Origin: Bariatricus massiliensis
GTDB lineage: Bacteria; Bacillota; Clostridia; Lachnospirales; Lachnospiraceae
Direction of reading: 5' to 3'
DNA length: 64,000 bases
NCBI RefSeq assembly: GCF_900086725.1
Contig: NZ_LT574835.1
Coordinates: forward strand, 128,740 to 192,739
This document shows, piece by piece, positions 8,064 to 17,014 of the stretch. The translations under genes and the position numbers were made by a program. The notes under the pieces are model-generated. The model saw nothing but the letters and a program-made list of their open reading frames with translations, searched no databases and was not told the DNA's origin. Each line of letters starts with the position of its first letter. The stretch's first letter is position 1.

Positions 8064-8705
8064 ATGGCTGCCAAAAAATCTCTTGCCGATCAGGCATACG
8101 AGACAATCAAAACCAGAATCCTTAATCTCACCTATCCCCCGGGGATGCCTTTGACCGAAGCAATGCTCACCGACGCGCTTGGGATGAGCCGCAACCCGGT
8201 CCGCACAGCCCTCAAAATGCTTCAGTCGGAAGGACTTATCGTAACTGACTACTATAAGTCCATGACCGTCAAGGAAATCACTGACAACGATATTCAGGAA
8301 ATATACCAGCTCCGGGAACTTTTTGAAGGCGCCGCCTTTAAGTTGATCTTCGATTCCGGGCGGGCCGAAGAATACTCCTACCGCATCGAGGCAAAGCTGG
8401 TGCAGATGTGTGCGTCGGCAGGCAATATCTATGAGTGGGAACTCGCCGACACAAATATGCATCTGGAAATTGTAAGCATATTCGAAAACCAAAGAATTAC
8501 CAAGTTCTATGAATCTAATCTTTCTGAATTGATTCGGATGGGGCTCTACTCCGTAAAAAATGGTATGAGAATCGAAGCCACAAACGCCAATCTCAAAAAG
8601 ATGATTGAATTTATGCGCAAGAATAATTATGAAAAAGCTTTTGAAATATTAAGAAACGATCACTTTATAATTGGAAAAGATAAGGCTCTAGGTTGGGTGG
8701 AATAA
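8064..8705 (+). CDS. GntR-family regulator with FCD domain
   Basis: 213 residues: an N-terminal winged helix (about residues 8-70, including LTEAMLTDALGMSRNPVRTA and the wing SEGLIVTDYY) followed by an all-helical FCD ligand domain of about 140 residues. The FCD motif is partly visible (LRELFEGAAFKL, then ADTNMHLEIVS), where Asp/His residues would hold a metal. The start follows a TAGGAGGAAG site. It is divergent from proC and next to four operator-like palindromes, so regulation of proC is plausible. The effector is unknown; a short organic or amino acid is usual for the family. Confidence 0.88.
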   Translation: MAAKKSLADQAYETIKTRILNLTYPPGMPLTEAMLTDALGMSRNPVRTALKMLQSEGLIVTDYYKSMTVKEITDNDIQEIYQLRELFEGAAFKLIFDSGRAEEYSYRIEAKLVQMCASAGNIYEWELADTNMHLEIVSIFENQRITKFYESNLSELIRMGLYSVKNGMRIEATNANLKKMIEFMRKNNYEKAFEILRNDHFIIGKDKALGWVE

Positions 8706-8720
8706 AATGCACGCAATAAA

Positions 8721-8765
8721 GCCGGAGTTCCCTACACGTTGGCGTTGTAGGTACTCCGGCTTTTT
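8721..8765 (+). terminator. Intrinsic terminator after the GntR gene
   Basis: GCCGGAGT (8721-8728) pairs with ACTCCGGC (8753-8760); the inner CCTACA/TGTAG extends the stem, and TTTTT follows. It can also serve the convergent nrdD gene. Confidence 0.85.
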
Positions 8766-8822
8766 GTCTCACATCTTAAGCATAAACTTATATCATTTAC
8801 ATTCACGCTGATATGTCCAGAA

Positions 8823-10916
8823 TTATGCCAGCTTCTCAAGGGCGCTGCCATCTACATTATAAGTTCTGCGCTCCTTGAATTCTTCTGCCTTGCCGTCGTT
8901 CCAATTCTGTACCGGCCGGTAATATCCGGTGATTCTGCTGTATACCTCGGTTGCTGCTCCACATTCCGGACAGATATACTGTTCGCCGGAGAGGTATCCA
9001 TGTTCTTTACAGATAGAATAGGTGGGTGACATCGTATAATAAGGCAGTTTATAATTCTCTGCGATCTTCTTTACCAAATTGGCTGCGGCCTTCCATGACG
9101 GCAGCTTCTCGCCCAAGAACGCGTGGAATACCGTTCCGGATGTGTACAGTGTCTGCAGTTCATCCTGTATATCCAATGCTTCAAAGATATCCTCTGTATA
9201 TCCGACTGGCAGATGGGAACTGTTGGTGTAGTAAGGTGCTCCCCCCTTTTCTGCCGCGGTGATGATATCCGGGAACTGCTCTACGTCATGTTTTGCAAGG
9301 CGGTATGCCGTAGATTCTGCCGGCGTCGCTTCCAAATTGAAAAGGTCTTCATATTCTTCCTGATAGTCTGCCAGACGCTCCCGCATATGATTTAAAACTC
9401 TTTTCGAAAACTCTTGCGTCTCTTCGTGAGTCATATCCTTTCCGATCCACTTCGCGTTCAATCCTGCTTCGTTCATGCCCAAAAGACCGATTGTGGAAAA
9501 GTGGTTCCCAAAACCGCCGAGATACCGCTTGGTATATGGATACAGTCCTTCATCCAGAAGCTTTGTTATGATTTTTCTCTTTGTATTCAATGAGCGGGCA
9601 GAGATATCCATCATTCTGTCCAGACGGTGGAAAAATTCAGCCTCATCCGCAGACTGGTAAGCAATTCTAGGCATATTGATAGTGACCACCCCGATAGAAC
9701 CAGTGCTCTCTCCACTTCCGAAAAATCCACCGGACTTCTTGCGAAGCTCCCGGAGATCCAGACGCAGACGGCAGCACATACTCCTGACGTCGCTAGGCTC
9801 CATATCGCTGTTGATATAGTTAGAAAAATAAGGAGTACCATATTTTGCTGTCATTTCAAACAACAATCTGTTATTCTCTGTGTCAGACCAGTCAAAGTCA
9901 CTGGTGATAGAGTAGGTAGGAATCGGATACTGGAATCCACGCCCGTTGGCGTCACCCTCGATCATGGTTTCAATAAATGCTTTATTGACCATATCCATCT
10001 CCGCCTTACAGTCTCCATACGTAAAATCCATCTCTTTTCCGCCGACGATGGCCGGAGTATCCGCTAAATCATGTGGCACTGTCCAGTCCAAAGTAATATT
10101 AGAAAACGGCGCCTGTGTCCCCCAGCGGGAAGGAGTATTCACACCATAAATAAACGCTTCGATACATTTTTTCACTTCCGGATAAGTCAGGTTATCCACC
10201 TTAGCAAACGGGGCAAGATAAGTGTCAAAGGAAGAGAACGCCTGCGCCCCCGCCCATTCGTTCTGCATAATGCCGAGAAAGTTTACCATCTGATTGCAGA
10301 GTACGCTTAGATGTTTGGCCGGAGCAGAAGTAATCTTGCCTGAGATTCCGCCAAGCCCTTCTATAATCAGCTGCTTTAAGGACCAGCCTGCACAGTATCC
10401 GGTCAGCATGGACAGATCATGGATATGAATGTCTGCATTCTTGTGCGCGTTCGCGATCTCATTGTCATAAATCTCCGACAGCCAGTAGTTTGCCGTGATA
10501 GCTCCGGAATTGCTTAAGATAAGCCCTCCCACTGAGTAAGTCACCGTAGAATTCTCTTTCACGCGCCAGTCACTTATCTTCACATAACTATTTACTATGT
10601 CCTTGTAATCAAGAAGCGTAGAACGCATATTACGAATCTTTTCTCTTTGTTTTCTATAGAGGATATAACCTTTCGCTACGTCTGCATATCCTGCCTTGAT
10701 CAAGACCTCCTCAACACTGTCCTGAATATCTTCTACCTGAATAAAACCGTCTTTAATTTTATGTTCAAAATCCGATGTTACATTTAAAGCCAACAGATCG
10801 ATTACGGTCGGATGGTACTCTTTTTCCTGAGCCTCAAACGCTTTTCTTATTGCTTCACTAATCTTAGATATGTCAAACTCTGACACCTTTCCGTCTCTTT
10901 TCGCTACTTGATACAT
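8823..10916 (-). CDS. nrdD: Anaerobic (class III) ribonucleoside-triphosphate reductase
   Basis: 697 residues. It makes dNTPs under anaerobic conditions by a glycyl-radical mechanism. The N-terminus (MYQVAKRDGKVSEFDISK) is an ATP-cone, the allosteric domain. The C-terminus has the zinc site (CPECG plus an upstream Cys in YSICKEHGYL) and the glycyl-radical loop RITGYYRPV. HIHDLSMLTGYCAGW and GVNTPSRWGTQAPFSNITL belong to the barrel active site. The start follows AAAGGGGAAC. The activase gene nrdG lies upstream on the same strand; candidate NrdR boxes sit between them. Confidence 0.96.
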   Translation of the reverse strand: MYQVAKRDGKVSEFDISKISEAIRKAFEAQEKEYHPTVIDLLALNVTSDFEHKIKDGFIQVEDIQDSVEEVLIKAGYADVAKGYILYRKQREKIRNMRSTLLDYKDIVNSYVKISDWRVKENSTVTYSVGGLILSNSGAITANYWLSEIYDNEIANAHKNADIHIHDLSMLTGYCAGWSLKQLIIEGLGGISGKITSAPAKHLSVLCNQMVNFLGIMQNEWAGAQAFSSFDTYLAPFAKVDNLTYPEVKKCIEAFIYGVNTPSRWGTQAPFSNITLDWTVPHDLADTPAIVGGKEMDFTYGDCKAEMDMVNKAFIETMIEGDANGRGFQYPIPTYSITSDFDWSDTENNRLLFEMTAKYGTPYFSNYINSDMEPSDVRSMCCRLRLDLRELRKKSGGFFGSGESTGSIGVVTINMPRIAYQSADEAEFFHRLDRMMDISARSLNTKRKIITKLLDEGLYPYTKRYLGGFGNHFSTIGLLGMNEAGLNAKWIGKDMTHEETQEFSKRVLNHMRERLADYQEEYEDLFNLEATPAESTAYRLAKHDVEQFPDIITAAEKGGAPYYTNSSHLPVGYTEDIFEALDIQDELQTLYTSGTVFHAFLGEKLPSWKAAANLVKKIAENYKLPYYTMSPTYSICKEHGYLSGEQYICPECGAATEVYSRITGYYRPVQNWNDGKAEEFKERRTYNVDGSALEKLA

Positions 10917-10994
10917 TTACCCAAGTTCCCCTTTCCTTTGTTTATCGAATGTATCTCTAATGATATCACCGCTTCCAGATGTTGTCAATAAAAT

Positions 10995-11040
10995 CTACAA
11001 GATGTAGTGCAACGTTTTTCTCCCATTCTACATATTGTTG
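10995..11040 (-). promoter_or_regulatory. Candidate pair of NrdR boxes upstream of nrdD
   Basis: Two similar imperfect palindromes, CTACAAGATGTAG (10995-11007) and CTACATATTGTTG (11028-11040), have centres 33 bp apart, close to three helical turns. NrdR binds tandem 16-bp boxes of the type ACACTATATATTGTGT ahead of reductase operons. The match is fair rather than exact, so position in front of nrdD is the main support. Confidence 0.45.
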
Positions 11041-11084
11041 ATTTTACTGTTATTGAATCGTTTTTACCAGTTTTATCTGATTAT

Positions 11085-11807
11085 TCAATCTATTCCTCTT
11101 AAAGCAGTAAACGGAATCTTTGCTTTTAAAACATTTACCCATTCTTTTACCGTCTCTTCCTCACATGCGTGCAGGCCGGGCTGAATCAAATCCCCCGAAT
11201 CCACGAACTGCTGCAGGTAATATTTACCAGCACCCGCAATCCACTCTCCAAGCGCCCTCATTGATTCCTCATTGTGGAATTCTCTGGTCACCGTTGTCCG
11301 GAATTCGTAGGGTACCGTCCCCTTCATTAAAAAAGAAACACTCTCTTCGACAGGCGCCGTATCATAACCTTCTATTCCTATCGTCTGGCCATATCTCTCC
11401 CTGCTGTTCTTAATATCCATGGCTACATAATCTAAAAGCCCCTTTTCTGCCAAGTCTTTGAGTTTGGAAGGGAAACTTCCGTTCGTATCTAATTTTACCA
11501 AATACCCCAGCTCTTTTACCCTGACGATAAAGTCTTCGATATCCCTTTGCAGTAATGGCTCTCCTCCCGTAATGCACACACCGTCCAGCACACCTCGGCG
11601 TTTTTGTAAGAATGTAAAAATCTCTTCCTCCGTAAACCCATGGTAATCCTGCCTGCCGATCGGTATCACTTTGCCTCTTTCTCCTACGACGAGGGATGCG
11701 TTATGGCAGAAGGGACAGCGGAAATTGCACCCACCAGTAAAGATAGTACAGGCCACTTTTTCCGGATAATCCAATAGTGTCAATTTTTGCAATCCTTGTA
11801 TGTTCAT
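11085..11807 (-). CDS. nrdG: Anaerobic ribonucleotide reductase activating protein (radical SAM)
   Basis: 240 residues. It uses S-adenosylmethionine and a [4Fe-4S] cluster to install the glycyl radical on NrdD. The cluster motif CNFRCPFC is at about residues 27-34, followed by the SAM-binding ITGGEPLLQ. The protein is longer than E. coli NrdG and matches the archaeal/clostridial NrdG2 type beginning with MNIQGLQKLTLLDYP. Gene order is activase first and nrdD second, the reverse of the common order, with an independent-looking promoter region between. Confidence 0.92.
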   Translation of the reverse strand: MNIQGLQKLTLLDYPEKVACTIFTGGCNFRCPFCHNASLVVGERGKVIPIGRQDYHGFTEEEIFTFLQKRRGVLDGVCITGGEPLLQRDIEDFIVRVKELGYLVKLDTNGSFPSKLKDLAEKGLLDYVAMDIKNSRERYGQTIGIEGYDTAPVEESVSFLMKGTVPYEFRTTVTREFHNEESMRALGEWIAGAGKYYLQQFVDSGDLIQPGLHACEEETVKEWVNVLKAKIPFTALRGID

Positions 11808-11915
11808 TGTCTCACTTCCTATACTCTAAATTTTTGTTGCTTTTTTTATCATCTTTTTCTATACTCAAATTAATAGGCATAAATTTGCATATATATTACG
11901 AAAGGGGATTTCCAA

Positions 11916-12797
11916 ATGTCATTTACATCTCAGCAAAAGCAAAATCTGGCTGGTCTTGGTACCTCAGCCCTCGGTGCTGTCCTGTTTGCTTTCGGACTCA
12001 ACGTTTTTATCATCCCATTATCTTTATATAACGGCGGTTTCATGGGTATTGCCCAATTACTGCGGACATTTTTGGTTCAAGTATTCAACTTGTCGCTGGG
12101 CCACACCGATATTGCAGGTTTTATCTATCTGTTGATTAATGTCCCTCTGATTATTCTGGCATGGTCCAAGATGGGCAAGAATTTTTTCTTCCGCTCTGTT
12201 GTTACTATTGTTATCCAGACGATAGCCATGACGGCTCTGCCGGTTCCTGAAGTGCCGATTATCGACGATTATCTGACTGCGTGCGTCATCGGCGGCATTA
12301 TAGCGGGAGGGGGGTCCGGCCTCACTCTGCGCGGAGGCAGTTCCGGCGGAGGACAGGATATTCTCGGCATCTATATGACGCAGAGATTTCCGGGGTTCAG
12401 CGTGGGCAAGGTATCCTTGATCATCAATATTTTTGTTTACGGCATCTGCCTCTTCATGTTCAATATAGAAGTCGCAATCTACTCTCTGATCTACGGTGTC
12501 ATCTACTCTCTGGCCTGTGACAAGGTGCATGTACAGAACATCAATGTGAGTATTATGATATTCACAAAAAAACTGGGGATTTCCAGAGCTATTTTGGAGC
12601 AGACCGGGCGGGGAGTCACCAACTGGGATGGCGCGGGCGCCTATACAAATGCTACTTCCTATATACTGCTCTGTGTTGTATCCAAATATGAGGTGAACCA
12701 GATAAAGCGGATTGTCAAAACAATAGACCCAAATGCATTTATGATTTTAACGGAGGGCTGCTCTGTAGCGGGCAACTTTGAGAAGCGCCTTACATAA
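11916..12797 (+). CDS. YitT-family membrane protein (DUF161/DUF2179)
   Basis: 293 residues: five or six hydrophobic segments over the first ~200 residues, with the family segment GGGSGLTLRGGSSGGGQDIL, then a soluble C-terminal DUF2179 domain of about 80 residues (VNQIKRIVKTIDPNAFMILTEG). Function is not established for the family; transport or signalling roles have been suggested. The start follows GAAAGGGGA. Its stop codon is 1 bp from that of the convergent ABC ATPase gene. A second YitT gene is at 34973-35815. Confidence 0.85.
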   Translation: MSFTSQQKQNLAGLGTSALGAVLFAFGLNVFIIPLSLYNGGFMGIAQLLRTFLVQVFNLSLGHTDIAGFIYLLINVPLIILAWSKMGKNFFFRSVVTIVIQTIAMTALPVPEVPIIDDYLTACVIGGIIAGGGSGLTLRGGSSGGGQDILGIYMTQRFPGFSVGKVSLIINIFVYGICLFMFNIEVAIYSLIYGVIYSLACDKVHVQNINVSIMIFTKKLGISRAILEQTGRGVTNWDGAGAYTNATSYILLCVVSKYEVNQIKRIVKTIDPNAFMILTEGCSVAGNFEKRLT

Positions 12798-12798
12798 T

Positions 12799-13527
12799 TT
12801 ACAGCTCTGTCATTTTGGACAGAATCTGCTGATAAAATTTTTCTGTGCCGCTCTCTCTTTGGAGCTCCTCCAGTATCACTCCGTCCTTCAGCAGAATGAT
12901 ACGCGTGCAGTGGCTTGCCACCTGAGGATCATGCGTGACCACAAGAATTGTTTTATTCATTTTTTTATTAATATTTTCCATCACATCCACTACGATTTTC
13001 CCCGATTTGGAGTCCAAATTTCCCGTCGGCTCGTCGGCAAAAATCAGTTGTGGATTGTTGATAAGCGCCCTGCAGATTGCCACTCTCTGTTTTTCACCCC
13101 CCGACAACTCACAGGGTTTCTTACTCAGCAAGTGAGAGATTGCAAATTGTTCAGCCAATCTTTCTGCACTATCCATACACTTTTTTGCTTCTGCTTTGTC
13201 CAGAATCATCGGAAGCATAATATTTTCCCTCACAGAAAGACTGTCCATCAGGTAAAAATCCTGAAAGACAAACCCAAGATCTGTCCGGCGGATGTCAGAA
13301 AGCTCATCCGCCCATAACTGTTCCGTATCTACTCCTTTAAAATAAACATTTCCTTCTGTGGGACGGTCAATCATTCCCAAAGTCCTTAAAAGGGTTGTCT
13401 TTCCGCATCCTGACCGCCCCATAATGCCGACAAACTCTCCTTCTTCCACGGTTAAATCGACTCCTTTTAACACTTCATCATCCGCTCCGTAACTCCGGAA
13501 CAACTGTTCCGCTCTGATAAGCTCCAT
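12799..13527 (-). CDS. ABC transporter ATP-binding protein (MacB/LolD type)
   Basis: 242 residues. Walker A is GRSGCGKTT (about residue 36), the signature is LSGGEKQRVAICRAL, Walker B LIFADEPTGNLD, and the switch His is in VVTHDP. This type energises FtsX-like permeases that export peptides, lipoproteins or antibiotics or act in bacitracin-type resistance. It is the last gene of a three-gene run with a short FtsX protein and a large ATPase-permease fusion, so the system has two different ATPase domains. Confidence 0.92.
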   Translation of the reverse strand: MELIRAEQLFRSYGADDEVLKGVDLTVEEGEFVGIMGRSGCGKTTLLRTLGMIDRPTEGNVYFKGVDTEQLWADELSDIRRTDLGFVFQDFYLMDSLSVRENIMLPMILDKAEAKKCMDSAERLAEQFAISHLLSKKPCELSGGEKQRVAICRALINNPQLIFADEPTGNLDSKSGKIVVDVMENINKKMNKTILVVTHDPQVASHCTRIILLKDGVILEELQRESGTEKFYQQILSKMTEL

Positions 13528-13544
13528 CCTGATTTCCCTCCCTG

Positions 13545-14096
13545 CTACTTTTTGACCTTAAGTTTTTTGGGCAGATATTCCTTCACACGGAGAGCCATAA
13601 TCATGATTGCCACCACAGCAGCACAGAAGTCAATTCCCAAAACCGTCCAAAACTCTCTGCCTCTGATTCCCATAGTAATGCTTTGAAAACCGGTAATCTG
13701 TCCCTGAAGCTGCTTCTGGAACACCGCCGATGTCAGCGCTCCCCCGATCAGGCAGCCTGATAGAGCTGCCATCACCAGCGGTATCATCAGTTCCATGCTA
13801 AACTGTGCCAGCAGGAAAATCCAGTCCACCCCCATTGAGCGCAGAATCCTTATCTCATAATCTCTGTTCAAAAGGGTGCGGCGAAGCTGCAAAGCCAGAA
13901 TAAGCGCGGCTATCCCTGCCGACAGCACAATGATAGTTCTGGCAGTATCGTTAGAAAGAACTAAACTGTTTTGTCTTACTTTCAACACCCCAATTACTAC
14001 AAACGAAGCAGCAAACAAGGTCATAAACAGATACCAATATCTGCGTGATTCTGTTTTTAAATTATAAAAAGCACGTCTCCAAACTCCCATTCTCAT
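13545..14096 (-). CDS. Short FtsX-type ABC permease
   Basis: 183 residues with about four membrane helices (YLFMTLFAASFVVIGVL; TIIVLSAGIAALILALQL; a long hydrophobic stretch ending CLIGGALTS; DFCAAVVAIMIMAL). This is roughly the C-terminal half of a MacB/FtsX permease, with RILRSMGVDW as the cytoplasmic coupling segment. The ATG at 14096 overlaps the stop of the upstream gene as ATGA; the frame is open further upstream but only inside that gene. Either a natural half-size partner for the large permease or a truncated paralogue. Confidence 0.75.
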   Translation of the reverse strand: MRMGVWRRAFYNLKTESRRYWYLFMTLFAASFVVIGVLKVRQNSLVLSNDTARTIIVLSAGIAALILALQLRRTLLNRDYEIRILRSMGVDWIFLLAQFSMELMIPLVMAALSGCLIGGALTSAVFQKQLQGQITGFQSITMGIRGREFWTVLGIDFCAAVVAIMIMALRVKEYLPKKLKVKK

Positions 14097-16834
14097 TCCT
14101 CTTTTCTTATGACTTGCCGGATTAAAAATCTTCTCATAACAATGATTCCGATTATCTGTACCGCAGAGAATAAAATAGTATACGGCACGGCCAGTTTTAA
14201 GTAAGTCCTCCATTCGCTCATTGTATAAAATCGCATATGCAAGGTGACGCCCGTGAAGACTGCCGCCAGAATAAGCGCTAAAATCAATGGCAGCATCCAA
14301 AACGCAGAAATTTCTTTGCCAAGCAGTTTTTTCTGTTCATGAAGCCCCATACCTACACAGTTCAACATTTCATACTTTCTCTTTAAATACGGGATATCAG
14401 AACACAGTTTCTGATACGCTATGAAAAAGTTACTGAACGCAAATGCCAGAAAGAAAAATATGTCTATAGCAATTTTCAAGAAGTTCTCCGACCTTCTTGT
14501 CTCGATTTTCTCAGTTTTGCTGTAAAGACTTTTTATCTGGCGGTTAAACGCATGAACTGGAAGGTTATCCTTGGCAAACTTAGTAAGGCCGGCGTTCACT
14601 TCTACAGCATACTCCTTTGGTACGCGGATGAGCACCAGCATATTGCCCTCATTGATTTCCTGAAAATATGCATCCGAAAAAACAACGATATTTTCATGCA
14701 TTCCATGCCCAAACACCCCTATATCTATCTGTCGTTTCTGGCTGACCAGAGGATAATCCTCTGAAAAAATATTTTTTTCGCTGAACACATCATATTTTCT
14801 GGCTGGCCCCAGACGAATCGCAGGCTGGTCTTTCAGGTTTGTCCAATCCAGAGGGTGCGCCTCCTGGGCCTTGCTTTCCTGAAATACCACCTCAATTTCT
14901 TTTCCTTTTAAATGTCTTTCCGTTGAATTTTCTCCCTTTAGTTTTAAATAGGAGCTCTCGGAAAGGCCTATATTTTCTCCCTGATTCCATATCTTTGTAT
15001 AGTCCATCGGATGCGCGCTTCCCTTTGCCACATTCAGTTTTACCGCCGGCAGCGCTATATATTTTACTTGATACTTTTGGGATAATTCCTGTACGTAATC
15101 AAGCTGTTCTTCCCCACAGTACATCATGTAATCATAGGGGTACTCTTCCTCCAATTTCATAGGAAACATTGTGAAAATCTGAACCGGCAGATAAAACAAA
15201 AGCAGAAACTGCAGTATGAAAAGAAACAGCATACTTTTTGCATTGCTCTGAAAGCGGTAATAAAACTGATTCAAAGACAACAGATTGCGATAGTAGTATT
15301 CTCTCTTTGCACGAAGTCTTATCAGAATCTTCATCCCAGCATTCTTCACCATGAGATAAACTCCGAGTAAAAATGTCGCCAGAAAATACCACAGCTCACC
15401 AGTTCCTCTTCCTGCATAGATAATCAACGATCTCCACACCAGAATAAGGCCTAAAATCATCAGCCAGTTCCCTGATCTGCTAGACATTTTTTCCTTCCGT
15501 ATCCCCATCTGCAAGGATTTGACCATTTCCACTTCCACATAGTATTCCTGCGTAATAATATAGGACAGAAGAAAGATTACCGCCGAGACACCAGCCGCCG
15601 CCAGATAGACCGAGGCCGCGGGATATGGTAGTTTTATATTTTGCGGATAAGTTCTGATCAATATCTGCCTGAAAATCAGCACAGCCACATTTCCCAAAAG
15701 CAGTCCCACCACAACAGAGGCGAGAAAGCTTCCAATATACTCTACCGCCATCATAAAATTAATGGTCCTTGACTGAATACCGACAATTTTGAAAACAGTA
15801 TAATCTTTCATCCTGTTCCGTATGTAATTCTGCTGGGAGAACATCATTAAAAACATGGTCAACACGCCGATCACAGTGATTGAGGACATAATCATGCCTC
15901 CCATGCCTTCATGAAGCGCGTCTCCACCTTCTCGGTTATAGAACCCCTTCAGCATATATTGAATGGAAAACGCCGCAAAGACCATGGCTACAGCAAGCAT
16001 TGTACTGGAAAAGAACTGTACAAAACTTCCCCAGCTGCTCTTAAAATTCTTAAGCAATACTTTATAAAGAAGACTAGAATTTTTCTGTTTTACCTGCTTT
16101 CGTTCGTAGCGTTTGCCCAGATGCTCTCTTGTAAGCCTCTGCCCCTGCGTCTCTTCTTTTCCTTCTTCTATCAAATTCTGATCTTTAATTTGAAGGACAA
16201 CATCCCCCTGACCGGCCAGCGTCTTGTCAGCGGTAGTAAAAATAACACACTTATTATTTTCTCTCGCTGTTTTTTTCAGCAAATGAACGATTGTACTGGC
16301 TTCTTCGCTCTCCAGTCCTTCAACCGGCTCATCCGCCAATATAATCTGTGCGCCGGATGCCACTGCTCTCGCAATGGCAACCCGCTGTTGCTCTCCTTGC
16401 GTCAATTCACTGATATGTTTCAGCGCTGTTTCCTGTCCAATTCCCATGCTTTCCAAAAGCTTTATGACAGTCTCTTTGCTTTCATACTCTTTATTACCGG
16501 AAATTTTGGCTGCCTCCAGAACGTTCTGAAGCGCGTTGTAATACAGGAGCAAATTGTCCTTCTCCTTTATAAGAGAAACATAATACTTCCTGTACCGGGT
16601 ACCCCCAATTCTCCATATCTCCGTGTCCAGATAATACATCATTCCGACGGATGGCACCTCCAGTGCACTTAAAAGCAACAATAATGTTGTTTTTCCCGCT
16701 CCCCTCTCTCCGTAAACTGTATACATTGTACCGGCAGAAAATTTATAGGATACATGATTGAATATCCATTTCGTTTTGCCCTTCCCTTGATAGGCAAAAA
16801 GAATTTCTTTCAATTCCAGAATACTGTTATCCAT
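14093..16834 (-). CDS. ABC exporter: fused ATPase and FtsX-type permease
   Basis: 913 residues from the ATG at 16834; a GTG at 16858 is an alternative and neither has a strong ribosome site. Residues 1 to about 230 form an ABC ATPase (Walker A GERGAGKTT, signature LTQGEQQRVAIARA, Walker B IILADEPVEG). The rest is a BceB-like permease of about ten helices: FtsX helices near residues 275-450, a hydrophobic block near 500-590, an external domain of about 180 residues, and a second FtsX unit at the C-terminus (YEMLNCVGMGLHEQ is its coupling helix). It is followed by a half-size permease and a separate ATPase. Substrate unknown; antimicrobial-peptide export or sensing is the family's usual role. 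Confidence 0.85.
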   Translation of the reverse strand: MDNSILELKEILFAYQGKGKTKWIFNHVSYKFSAGTMYTVYGERGAGKTTLLLLLSALEVPSVGMMYYLDTEIWRIGGTRYRKYYVSLIKEKDNLLLYYNALQNVLEAAKISGNKEYESKETVIKLLESMGIGQETALKHISELTQGEQQRVAIARAVASGAQIILADEPVEGLESEEASTIVHLLKKTARENNKCVIFTTADKTLAGQGDVVLQIKDQNLIEEGKEETQGQRLTREHLGKRYERKQVKQKNSSLLYKVLLKNFKSSWGSFVQFFSSTMLAVAMVFAAFSIQYMLKGFYNREGGDALHEGMGGMIMSSITVIGVLTMFLMMFSQQNYIRNRMKDYTVFKIVGIQSRTINFMMAVEYIGSFLASVVVGLLLGNVAVLIFRQILIRTYPQNIKLPYPAASVYLAAAGVSAVIFLLSYIITQEYYVEVEMVKSLQMGIRKEKMSSRSGNWLMILGLILVWRSLIIYAGRGTGELWYFLATFLLGVYLMVKNAGMKILIRLRAKREYYYRNLLSLNQFYYRFQSNAKSMLFLFILQFLLLFYLPVQIFTMFPMKLEEEYPYDYMMYCGEEQLDYVQELSQKYQVKYIALPAVKLNVAKGSAHPMDYTKIWNQGENIGLSESSYLKLKGENSTERHLKGKEIEVVFQESKAQEAHPLDWTNLKDQPAIRLGPARKYDVFSEKNIFSEDYPLVSQKRQIDIGVFGHGMHENIVVFSDAYFQEINEGNMLVLIRVPKEYAVEVNAGLTKFAKDNLPVHAFNRQIKSLYSKTEKIETRRSENFLKIAIDIFFFLAFAFSNFFIAYQKLCSDIPYLKRKYEMLNCVGMGLHEQKKLLGKEISAFWMLPLILALILAAVFTGVTLHMRFYTMSEWRTYLKLAVPYTILFSAVQIIGIIVMRRFLIRQVIRKEE

Positions 16835-16952
16835 TGACTTGTCCCCCACTTTCGCCACGGTATTCCGGCGAACTCATACTACTTCGATTGTAGCACTGCC
16901 ATAACAATTAATCAATCCCACGGCAGAAATGCCCCCACAGTTTGACTGGGTG

Positions 16953-16993
16953 CAAAAAATCTCCCGTTTTCACTGAAAAGTAAATACGGGAGA
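16953..16993 (-). terminator. Intrinsic terminator of the LysR gene
   Basis: CTCCCGTTTT (16961-16970) faces AATACGGGAG (16983-16992); on the minus strand the stem is followed by ATTTTTTGC (the A-run is at 16955-16960). It lies 22 bp after the LysR stop. Confidence 0.8.
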
Positions 16994-17014
16994 CCCCTTT
17001 TATCTCTACTGACT

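Noticed and set aside
7935..8492. A 185-codon open frame on the minus strand
   Set aside because: Antisense to the GntR regulator and runs through its operator region; no family resemblance.
15911..16672. A 253-codon open frame on the plus strand
   Set aside because: It lies wholly antisense to the ABC ATPase-permease fusion, has no ribosome site and its translation has no domain features; the opposite strand shows clear Walker motifs.
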